From positions 434,001 through 498,000 of the forward strand of contig NZ_JAGIPR010000002.1 in assembly GCF_017877355.1 (NCBI RefSeq): a stretch of DNA of 64,000 nucleotides, read 5' to 3'. The stretch's first letter is position 1. Each line of letters opens with the position of its first letter. The notes beneath the pieces are model-generated. The model did not search any database. It was given only the letters and a program-made list of their open reading frames with translations, and had not been told where the DNA came from. This document shows positions 18,584 to 25,399 of the stretch, piece by piece. Made by a program: the position numbers and the translations under genes. This DNA is from Chryseobacterium jejuense (lineage in GTDB: Bacteria; Bacteroidota; Bacteroidia; Flavobacteriales; Weeksellaceae).

Positions 18584-19246
18584 ATGTCAAAAATAGAAAT
18601 AGCATGCTTTAATCCAGAATCAGCAATGATTGCTTTTGAAAATGGAGCTGACAGAATAGAATTATGTGCAGGATTAAGCGAAGGGGGAACAACTCCTGAT
18701 TTTAAATCTACAAAAGACTTAAGAGAAAAGATACACATTCCAATCTTTGTCATGATCCGTCCGAGAGGTGGTGATTTTACCTATTCGGATGCTGAATTTG
18801 AGCAGATGAAGAAAGATATAGCCGCTTTGAAATCATTGAATGTCGATGGTTTTGTATTCGGTATTCTGGATGAAAATGATGAGGTGAATATGGAGCAAAA
18901 TAAAGCATTGGTTGAATTGGCTTCACCACTTCCATGTACATTCCACCGTGCCTTCGACAGAGCAAAAGGTCTTGAAGAGTCTTTAGAACAAGTAATTGAG
19001 TGTGGTTTTACAACCATTCTCACATCAGGTCAGAAGCCTAATGTATCAGAAGGAAAAGAAAACCTGAAAAAATTAGTTGCCGTTTCTAATGGAAGAATTG
19101 AAATTCTTGTGGGGGGAGGCCTCCGTTCCTCAAATATTGAAGATGTAAGAGAAGCTACAAAAGCTGGTTACTTTCACTCTTCAGCAATTACAGATGGCAG
19201 TTCCTTTGCAAACCCTGATGAGGTGGTCGCTTTGAAGAACAAATAA
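18584..19246 (+). CDS. cutC: CutC family copper homeostasis protein
   Basis: 220-aa cytosolic TIM-barrel protein of the CutC family. Family signatures are ENGADRIELCAGLSEGGTTP at residues 20-39, IPIFVMIRPRGGDF, TFHRAFD and LTSGQKPNV. CutC has been linked to copper tolerance, but its molecular activity is unsettled. Its 3' end (CTTTGAAGAACAAATAATTA) is of special interest. A near copy of it forms the tail of each repeat unit in the array that follows, showing that the tandem duplication took in the end of this gene. Confidence 0.92.
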   Translation: MSKIEIACFNPESAMIAFENGADRIELCAGLSEGGTTPDFKSTKDLREKIHIPIFVMIRPRGGDFTYSDAEFEQMKKDIAALKSLNVDGFVFGILDENDEVNMEQNKALVELASPLPCTFHRAFDRAKGLEESLEQVIECGFTTILTSGQKPNVSEGKENLKKLVAVSNGRIEILVGGGLRSSNIEDVREATKAGYFHSSAITDGSSFANPDEVVALKNK

Positions 19247-19261
19247 TTATTATATACTTCA

Positions 19262-19364
19262 TTTGTCATTCTGAATATAGACTGAAGGTCTACGAACGTA
19301 GTTCAAACGCAGAATGAAGAATCTTAAAACATTGTAGAGGTTCCATGTTCCTCGGAATGACAAA
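19262..19364. repeat. Palindromic dispersed element, 103 bp, TGTCATTC family (complete copy A)
   Basis: Perfect 10-bp terminal inverted repeats TTTGTCATTC (19262-19271) and GAATGACAAA (19355-19364). The interior has GAATGAAGAATCTT, as in other copies at 2101, 5063 and 33004. It is present in the first unit of the following array but absent from units 2 and 3. No open frame; a REP/MITE-like non-autonomous element is likely. Confidence 0.7.
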
Positions 19365-19383
19365 ACTAATTAATTTTTTAATT

Positions 19384-19652
19384 TAAACGCAAAGTTTTAT
19401 GTTATAGACTTTTATATTTTAAGGAAGCAAAGTATGGCGGCAAAGCCACTGAATAAGCAGATGAATAACGTTCGCTTCATCATAATCGATTGCAAATCGA
19501 TTTCCTCTTAGCTCCCTTAAAATTAAAGCATACTCAAAATAAAAACTTTGCGTTAAAAAAATACACACAAATGACCGAAAACGAATTGTTTTACAGAATA
19601 ATATATAGTTGTAAAAGTTCATTGTCTTTGAAGAAATAAATAATTATTACTC
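19384..19652 (+). repeat. Tandem repeat unit 1 (269 bp) upstream of the GxxExxY gene
   Basis: The unit starts TAAACGCAAAGTTTTAT. It holds a large palindromic block bounded by 13-bp arms AACGCAAAGTTTT (19386-19398) and AAAACTTTGCGTT (19542-19554), with an inner AATCGATT-GCA-AATCGATT motif. Then come the truncated gene start (19571) and a tail homologous to the end of cutC. The unit recurs at 19653 and 19925 with only scattered differences. Confidence 0.85.
19571..19639 (+). pseudogene. Truncated 5' copy of the GxxExxY gene (copy 1)
   Basis: The frame starts MTENELFYRIIYSCKSS, against MTENELSYKIIGAAIEV in the intact gene at 20114. Nucleotide similarity holds for about 51-55 bp, to the shared AAGTTCAT. 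It then switches to sequence matching the 3' end of cutC, giving a 22-codon frame ending in TAA. This is a duplication remnant, not a functional gene. Confidence 0.7.
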
Positions 19653-19924
19653 TAAACGCAAAGTTTTATGTAATAGACTGTTATATTTTAAGGAAGCAAA
19701 GTAAGGAGGCAAAGCCGCTGAATAAATAGATGGATAACGTTCGCTTCATCACAATCGATTGCAAATCGATTTCCTCTTAGCTCCCTTAAAATTAAAGTGT
19801 ACTCAAAATAAAAACTTTGCGTTAAAAAAAATAAACACACAAATGACAGAAAACGAATTGTTTTACAGAATAATATATAGTTGTAAAAGTTCATTGTCTT
19901 TGAAGAAATAAATAATTATTACTC
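19653..19924 (+). repeat. Tandem repeat unit 2 (272 bp)
   Basis: Second copy of the 19384 unit. The palindromic arms are at 19655-19667 and 19811-19823. Differences from unit 1 are few single bases and short indels, so the duplication is fairly recent or kept homogeneous by recombination. Confidence 0.85.
19843..19911 (+). pseudogene. Truncated 5' copy of the GxxExxY gene (copy 2)
   Basis: Same 22-codon truncated frame as at 19571, beginning MTENELFYRIIYSCKSS and stopping at TAA in the cutC-like tail. Identical in layout to copy 1. Confidence 0.7.
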
Positions 19925-20113
19925 TAAACGCAAAGTTTTATGTAATAGACTTTTATATTTTAAGGAAGCAAAGTAAGGCGGCAAAGCCACAGAATAAACA
20001 GATGGATAACGTTCGCTTCATCACAATCGATTGCAAATCGATTCTCTCTTAGCTCCCTTAAAATTAAAGCGTACTCAAAATAAAAACTTTGCGTTAAAAA
20101 AATAAACACACAA
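19925..20113 (+). repeat. Tandem repeat unit 3, leading directly into the intact GxxExxY gene
   Basis: Third copy of the palindromic block (arms 19927-19939 and 20083-20095). It ends in the leader AAATAAACACACAA just before the ATG at 20114. This unit is therefore the native upstream region of the gene; the other two are duplications of it. A decayed relative of the right half lies at 57251-57342. Confidence 0.85.
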
Positions 20114-20500
20114 ATGACAGAAAATGAATTATCTTACAAAATAATAGGAGCAGCCATAGAAGTTCATAAAAACTTAGGCGTTGGATTATTAGAAAGTGCA
20201 TATGAAACAGCTTTGGCTTATGAATTAAGAACACTAAATCTCAATGTAAAACAACAAGTCGTTTTACCATTACAATACAAAGAGATTGCAATAGAAAATG
20301 CATATAAAATTGATCTTATTGTAGAAGATAAAGTGATTGTAGAGGTTAAATCTGTATTAGAATTACATCCTATTTTCCATGCACAGGTTTTGACTTATTT
20401 AAAGCAGACCCATATAAAACTTGGACTTCTTATTAATTTTAATAGTGAACTCATTAAATATGGAATTCACAGAATTGTAAACAAAATTATTGATGCATAA
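20114..20500 (+). CDS. GxxExxY family protein (PD-(D/E)XK nuclease-like)
   Basis: 128 aa of the widespread GxxExxY family. The naming motif is G24-LL-E27-SA-Y30. A nuclease-like core is seen at D67 (YKIDLIVEDK) with E77-V-K79 (VIVEVKS), followed by the family pattern HAQVLTYLKQT and LGLLINF. The fold relates to Holliday-junction-resolvase/restriction-type nucleases, but no biological role is established. The gene is preceded by a large palindrome in three tandem units. Its stop overlaps the ATG of the beta-mannosidase gene by 8 nt. Confidence 0.88.
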   Translation: MTENELSYKIIGAAIEVHKNLGVGLLESAYETALAYELRTLNLNVKQQVVLPLQYKEIAIENAYKIDLIVEDKVIVEVKSVLELHPIFHAQVLTYLKQTHIKLGLLINFNSELIKYGIHRIVNKIIDA

Positions 20501-22967
20501 AACTTTACTTTTTGCCTTTCTTATGATTCAGAATATTCTTTTTGCCCAATATTCTGAGAGAAGTCTCTCTTCTGAAAACTGGAAATTCAAAAATTCAAAA
20601 GATAAAAACTGGCTTCCGGCAAAGATCCCCGGAACAGTTCATCAGGATCTTATGGCTAATAAACTTATTCCAGACCCATTCAAGGATGAAAATGAGAAGA
20701 AAGTTCAATGGGTAGAAAATGAAGATTGGGATTATCAGACTAACTTTGAGATTTCACTCAAGGAGTTTGATTATGATAATATTGACCTTGTTTTTAACGG
20801 ACTGGATACATTTACAGAGATTTATCTTAACGGAACACTCCTGAGAAAAACAGATAATATGTTCAGGAAGTGGGAAATTCCGGTGAAAGAATATTTGAAA
20901 CAAGGGACAAATCTTCTACAGATAAAGTTTAAATCTGCTGTTAATGAAGGAAAAGAACTGGCAAAAAAAGTCCCGTTTACCATGCCTGAATCGCCACGAA
21001 GTTTTGTGAGAAAAGCCCAATATCAGTTTGGCTGGGATTGGGGACCCAGATTGGTAACAGCAGGAATCTGGAAAGAGGTAAAGCTGGAGTTCTGGGGAAA
21101 TGCAAAGGTTAAAAATATTCAGGTTCAGCAGAAGTCTCTCTCCGATACTCAGGCTGAAGTGTCATTTAATATGAACATTTTTGCTGAAGAAGAAGGAGAA
21201 TATTTTACGTGGTTCAACTTAAACAGAGGAATGCATAAATTCCATCTCAATAAAGGTTTAAATACCATTATCCTACCTTATAAAATTAAGGATCCGAAGA
21301 GATGGCAGCCTAACGGAAGAGGAAAGCCTGATGTATATACAACAAAGATTACCTTATATAAAAAAGGGGGAAGAATTATTCGTGATATCAACGTGACTTA
21401 TGGGTTGAGAGATATTGAACTTATTCAGGAGAAAGATGAAAAAGGAAAATCTTTTTATTTCAAAGTCAATGGAAATCCTTTATACATCAAAGGAACCAAC
21501 TGGATCCCTGCAGACAGCTTCTCTCCAAGAATCACAAAAGAAAAATATCAGAAACTGGTTAAAGCTGCTAAGGAAGCTAATATGAACATGATCCGGATTT
21601 GGGGGGGCGGAATCTATGAAGATGAAGAATTCTATAAAGCCTGTGATGAAAACGGAATTCTGGTTTGGCAGGATTTTATGTTCGCTGGAAGTTTTTATCC
21701 TGCAGATAATGAGTTTCTGGATAATGTGAAAGAAGAAGTAAAAGATCAGGTCAACAGACTTCAGAATCATCCATCCATTGCATTATGGTGCGGGAATAAT
21801 GAAATTGATGAAGCGATTGTCAATTGGGGATATCAAAAGCAATTTAAATATTCAAAAGAAGATTCTATACAGGTATGGAAAGATTATAAAAAGCTGTTTC
21901 ATGAAGTTATTCCTAATGTGATGAAGCAAAGCCTTACACCGGATAGAAACCTGTACTGGCCAAGCTCTCCGTCAATAGGATGGGGACATAAAGAAAGCTT
22001 AACAGAAGGAGACTCTCACTATTGGGGAGTTTGGTGGGGAGAACAACCTTTTGAAATTTATAATGAAAAAACAGGCCGGTTTATGTCTGAATATGGATTC
22101 CAGGGAATGCCAACGTTAGCAACAACAAAATCAATGTTCTCAGGAGTTTCAGATCTGGACTTACAAAATCCAACCATTAAAGCTCATGAAAAACATGCAA
22201 GAGGCTGGGAGATCATCAATAAATATATGGAACGGGACTATAAAATCCCAACGGGTTTTGTGAAATATAATTATGTTTCTCAATTATTACAAGCTAGAGG
22301 AATGCAGATTGCAATAGAAGCCCATCGTAGGGCAAAACCTTATAATATGGGAACATTATATTGGCAGCTTAATGATTGCTGGCCGGTGGTTTCATGGTCG
22401 TCCATTGATTATTTAGGAAATTGGAAAGCATTTCACTATCAGGCAAAAAGAAGTTTTGAATCAGTGTTAATTTCAGTTGCAGAAAGCAATAAAGCCTATG
22501 AAATCTATCTGATTAGCGATGTATTGAAAGAAATAAAAGTTGACGTGAAATTTGAACTCATGGATGTTGAAGGAAAGCAGTTATGGAAATCCAATATCAC
22601 CAAGGATCTAAAGGCTGATGTAAGTGAGAAAATTTTCAGTATCAACAAAGCAGATTGGGCAAAATTTGATTTGTCTAAAGCGGTTTTAAAAATAAGCTCA
22701 GACACTGAAGATGCGAAATTCGAGAAGCATTTCTTTCCGGTAAAGCCTAAGGATTTAAAACTATCAAAACCCAATATTACCATTAAAAAAATATCACCAA
22801 CAGAAATTGAAGTTTCAACAGATGTTTTAGCAAAAGACGTATATCTTATCGGAGATGCCCATTTCAGTGATAACTTTTTTGATCTGTTGCCGGGAACCTC
22901 AAAAAGGATTACTCTTTCCAGATCTTTGGAGAAAGTTGAGGTGATGAGCTTGTTTGATATTTTTTAA
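20493..22967 (+). CDS. Beta-mannosidase, glycoside hydrolase family 2, exported
   Basis: 824 aa from the ATG at 20493; a TTG at 20490 is also in frame. It has a signal peptide ending NILFAQ. Layout: sugar-binding N-terminal domain (about 25-195, GTVHQDLMANKLIPDPF), Ig-like domain, TIM barrel with acid/base E437 in WCGNNEID and nucleophile E533 in MSEYGFQG, then C-terminal Ig-like domains. The motif RAQYQFGWDWGPRLV (printed as KAQYQFGWDWGPRLV here) is typical of GH2 mannosidases. It would release terminal beta-mannose from N-glycan cores in the periplasm. Its start lies inside the preceding gene. Confidence 0.92.
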   Translation: MHKTLLFAFLMIQNILFAQYSERSLSSENWKFKNSKDKNWLPAKIPGTVHQDLMANKLIPDPFKDENEKKVQWVENEDWDYQTNFEISLKEFDYDNIDLVFNGLDTFTEIYLNGTLLRKTDNMFRKWEIPVKEYLKQGTNLLQIKFKSAVNEGKELAKKVPFTMPESPRSFVRKAQYQFGWDWGPRLVTAGIWKEVKLEFWGNAKVKNIQVQQKSLSDTQAEVSFNMNIFAEEEGEYFTWFNLNRGMHKFHLNKGLNTIILPYKIKDPKRWQPNGRGKPDVYTTKITLYKKGGRIIRDINVTYGLRDIELIQEKDEKGKSFYFKVNGNPLYIKGTNWIPADSFSPRITKEKYQKLVKAAKEANMNMIRIWGGGIYEDEEFYKACDENGILVWQDFMFAGSFYPADNEFLDNVKEEVKDQVNRLQNHPSIALWCGNNEIDEAIVNWGYQKQFKYSKEDSIQVWKDYKKLFHEVIPNVMKQSLTPDRNLYWPSSPSIGWGHKESLTEGDSHYWGVWWGEQPFEIYNEKTGRFMSEYGFQGMPTLATTKSMFSGVSDLDLQNPTIKAHEKHARGWEIINKYMERDYKIPTGFVKYNYVSQLLQARGMQIAIEAHRRAKPYNMGTLYWQLNDCWPVVSWSSIDYLGNWKAFHYQAKRSFESVLISVAESNKAYEIYLISDVLKEIKVDVKFELMDVEGKQLWKSNITKDLKADVSEKIFSINKADWAKFDLSKAVLKISSDTEDAKFEKHFFPVKPKDLKLSKPNITIKKISPTEIEVSTDVLAKDVYLIGDAHFSDNFFDLLPGTSKRITLSRSLEKVEVMSLFDIF

Positions 22968-22978
22968 AAAACATTATT

Positions 22979-23005
22979 TTGAATTACCAAAAATTGGTAA
23001 CTTTG
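22979..23005 (+). promoter_or_regulatory. Promoter and palindromic operator of the parDE operon
   Basis: TTG at 22979-22981 and TAACTTTG at 22998-23005 form a -33/-7 pair with 16-nt spacing. Within it TTACCAA-AAA-TTGGTAA (22984-23000) is a perfect 7-bp inverted repeat overlapping the -7 box. It is the obvious site for autorepression by the ParD-ParE complex. Confidence 0.65.
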
Positions 23006-23032
23006 ATGTGTTGAATTTAAAATCAGAATACT

Positions 23033-23278
23033 ATGGGACGTAATACATCCGTTTCTTTGGGAGATTATTTTGAAGATTTTGTAGATCATAAAGTCTCAGA
23101 AGGTAGGTATAAGAACGCGAGTGAAGTTATTCGTGCCGGATTAAGACTGCTGGAAGAAGAGGAAAATAAAATTCAGCTTCTTAAAAATGCAATTCAGGAA
23201 GGAATTGACAGTGGAATTGCAACAGACTTTAATCCTGAAAAGCATCTTGAATCTCTAAAGTCTAAAATCAAAAAATAA
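23033..23278 (+). CDS. Type II antitoxin, ParD family
   Basis: 81 aa. The N-terminal ribbon-helix-helix DNA-binding part (NTSVSLGDYFEDFVDHKV... NASEVIRAGLRLLEEEE) is typical of ParD/CC2985 antitoxins, followed by a flexible toxin-binding tail. It neutralises the ParE toxin encoded immediately downstream and should repress its own promoter through the palindrome at 22984-23000. The stop codon abuts the toxin ATG (TAAATG, zero gap). Confidence 0.9.
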   Translation: MGRNTSVSLGDYFEDFVDHKVSEGRYKNASEVIRAGLRLLEEEENKIQLLKNAIQEGIDSGIATDFNPEKHLESLKSKIKK

Positions 23279-23578
23279 ATGGGTACTTATTTTTTTACCC
23301 ATAAAGCCATTGAAGATCTTGCTGAAATTTATGAATATACATATGAATTTTGGTCAGAAAAGCAGGCAGATAAATATTATGCCGAGTTAATCTATTGCTG
23401 TCAGATGCTTTCAGAAAACCTGAGGGTGGGAAAGGTTTACAGTGAAATTGGAAGTGATATTCAAGGCTTTCTTTCTAAGAAGCATATCATTTTTTATAGG
23501 ATAAGAAGTTTGGATGAAATAGAAATCATCAGAATTCTTGGAGCAGAAGTAGATATTAAGAACAGGATAAAAGATTAA
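23279..23578 (+). CDS. Type II toxin, RelE/ParE family
   Basis: 99 aa with the ParE fold pattern: THKAIEDLAEIYEYTYEFW, then helix ADKYYAELIYCCQML, then strands HIIFYRIRSLDEIEIIRIL. The R and Y/F residues of the C-terminal strands match ParE-type toxins, which usually poison DNA gyrase. It appears intact, and its start codon directly follows the antitoxin stop, implying translational coupling. The 23579-23750 spacer that follows holds no gene. Confidence 0.88.
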   Translation: MGTYFFTHKAIEDLAEIYEYTYEFWSEKQADKYYAELIYCCQMLSENLRVGKVYSEIGSDIQGFLSKKHIIFYRIRSLDEIEIIRILGAEVDIKNRIKD

Positions 23579-23719
23579 AATATACAGAGACTGAAATCTG
23601 CTTAATCCCCAATAACCTGCGAGAGAAAATCATCATGTCTCATAGGCTTGTGGAACAGATAAATCCTAAGTAAGACCTAAAAAATGACATTTTTCCATTC
23701 CCAACTCAAAAATCAGCCG

Positions 23720-23727
23720 TAAATTTG
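23720..23727 (+). promoter_or_regulatory. Candidate -7 box of the AEC transporter gene
   Basis: TAAATTTG is an exact TAnnTTTG match, ending 23 nt before the start codon at 23751. The expected -33 TTG is not present at normal spacing. Confidence 0.4.
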
Positions 23728-23750
23728 TCCTACATTATTCTTTTACAGTT

Positions 23751-24659
23751 ATGGTAAATTTTGTTCTGATTGCAGTATGTATTATTGCAGGAATGGTATT
23801 CAAAGCAACAAAATCTATCCACCCGGATGCCCACAAGGGGATCAATACCTGGATTCTTTATCTTGCTCTACCGGCAGTTTCATTTAAATATCTGCCCAAA
23901 GTACAATGGACAACAGAGATGCTTTTTCCGATTGTCGCTACTTTTTTAATCTCTGTATTCTGCTTCTTTTACGTGATGTTTTACAGTAAAAGCCGCGGAT
24001 ATTCAAGGCGTTCAAGAAGTACGCTCGAATTAGCAAGCGGGTACAGTAATACCTCTTTTATAGGGTTTCCTTTGATTAGTGCGTTCTATGGTGAAAGTCT
24101 TCTGAGTATTGCGATTATATGTGATCAAACCATGTTTTTTGCCCTTTCAACATTAGGAATTATTGCCGCAGTGAAAGGAGGCAGCAAATCTGGAAAAGTG
24201 AGTGCCGCGTTTATTTTTAAGCGATTAATTACATTTCCACCATTAATTGGTTGTATTTCTGCCCTGGTATTGTCTCAATTCTTCGATTTAACCTTTGCAG
24301 AACCGCTTTTTGATAAATTAGCTGCTACAGTAAGCCCATTAGCTTTATTTTCGGTAGGTTTACAATTGAAGTTCAATGGTTGGAAAAAACTGATTCCTCA
24401 AATGTCAGCTTCTATGCTGTATAAACTGATTTTAGCTCCGGCCATCGTGTTAGGAATGGCTTTATTGTTAGGGATAAAAGGAGATGTCGCAAAAATTACT
24501 GTATTTGAAGCGGCCATGCCTACTTTAGTGACTTCAAGTATCATTGCAGAGCAGTTCAGGCTCAATACAAAACTAACCAATCTGATCATTGGAGTCAGCA
24601 TCATTGTTGGATTTTTTACCTCTGCTTTTTGGTATGAAATAACCCAGCTTCTTTTTTGA
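23751..24659 (+). CDS. AEC family transporter (auxin efflux carrier type)
   Basis: 302-aa integral membrane protein with about ten membrane segments in two inverted halves. Family signatures include a broken helix near TWILYLALPAVSF and the stretch NTSFIGFPLISAFYG. Bacterial AEC proteins carry small carboxylates such as malate or malonate. The substrate here is unknown and the neighbours do not help. It is a single-gene unit, convergent with the lipoprotein gene at 24702. Confidence 0.88.
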   Translation: MVNFVLIAVCIIAGMVFKATKSIHPDAHKGINTWILYLALPAVSFKYLPKVQWTTEMLFPIVATFLISVFCFFYVMFYSKSRGYSRRSRSTLELASGYSNTSFIGFPLISAFYGESLLSIAIICDQTMFFALSTLGIIAAVKGGSKSGKVSAAFIFKRLITFPPLIGCISALVLSQFFDLTFAEPLFDKLAATVSPLALFSVGLQLKFNGWKKLIPQMSASMLYKLILAPAIVLGMALLLGIKGDVAKITVFEAAMPTLVTSSIIAEQFRLNTKLTNLIIGVSIIVGFFTSAFWYEITQLLF

Positions 24660-24666
24660 TAAATAA

Positions 24667-24688
24667 AGGTGAACAAAAATGTCCACCT
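24667..24688. terminator. Possible bidirectional terminator between AEC gene and lipoprotein gene
   Basis: AGGTGAACA (24667-24675) and TGTCCACCT (24680-24688) pair with one mismatch around a 4-nt loop in a 42-bp convergent spacer. The T-rich tails are weak. Confidence 0.4.
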
Positions 24689-24701
24689 CAGTATGTTTAT
24701 T

Positions 24702-25268
24702 TTATTTAGGGTCGTCAGGATTCCAACCTCCGCCTACACATGAGACTTTATGAGTGAAATCATAAGTATTCACCCCATTGTTGAATTCGTAATTAAGTGT
24801 TTCTCCTGGGCCTAAGAAATAGGTTGCACTGGTAATCTTTAGTCTAAAGTTTCCTGTTTTTATTTCAGTAAATTTTCCGCAAGGAACAAAACTTTCCAGC
24901 TGACAAGCAGTATCTAATGTAGCCCATGTTTCCCCTTTAGGAATGATAACAATTGCCCAGGGATTAGGTACGGATAAATAATTGCCATTTTGGTTTTTTT
25001 GTTGCAAAGTCAACTTAAATTGAATATCATATGGAGCAGGCTGAGAAATATGTAATTGGACATTCCTGTTATCCAGTAAAGAATTATAACAAACAGGAGT
25101 TATAGGATCCATATTTAAAGTTATGATTGTATTATTTGAAGTTGTTTTTTTTGCAATTTTTGATAATGTCAGATCGGAATGCTTTTCTAAAGAAACATCT
25201 TCTGACCCTTCATTATGACATGATGCAATCATGAATAAAAATGATGATAGTACTACTAGTTTTTTCAT
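24702..25268 (-). CDS. Hypothetical lipoprotein
   Basis: 188 aa from the ATG at 25268 (MKKLVVLSSFLFMIASC, lipobox C17). The frame is open to 25373, but the later start gives a proper lipoprotein signal. The mature part is beta-rich with four cysteines (PVCYNSLL, TACQLESFVPCGKF, VSCVGGG) that could form disulfides, and a FLGPGETLNYEF segment. I recognise no named family. Divergent from priA. Confidence 0.7.
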   Translation of the reverse strand: MKKLVVLSSFLFMIASCHNEGSEDVSLEKHSDLTLSKIAKKTTSNNTIITLNMDPITPVCYNSLLDNRNVQLHISQPAPYDIQFKLTLQQKNQNGNYLSVPNPWAIVIIPKGETWATLDTACQLESFVPCGKFTEIKTGNFRLKITSATYFLGPGETLNYEFNNGVNTYDFTHKVSCVGGGWNPDDPK

Positions 25269-25346
25269 GGAATTATTTTTTTCACTAATTAATGAAAAAA
25301 TATAAAGCAATCCAAGGTTGAGAAAGAACAAAAATGAAATGAGATA

Positions 25347-25354
25347 TAATTTTG
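25347..25354 (+). promoter_or_regulatory. Candidate -7 box of priA
   Basis: TAATTTTG, an exact TAnnTTTG match, 45 nt before the TTG start at 25400. The nearest TTG (25318-25320) is 26 nt away, longer than usual. Confidence 0.35.
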
Positions 25355-25399
25355 CAGTTCTCTCTGGAAACATTTAATTTTACACCTTAAATATTTCCC

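Noticed and set aside
19419..19894. Two 67-68-codon minus-strand frames, nearly identical to each other
   Set aside because: They are translations of the tandem palindromic repeat units. Their likeness comes from the repeat, and they have no homologous reading beyond it.
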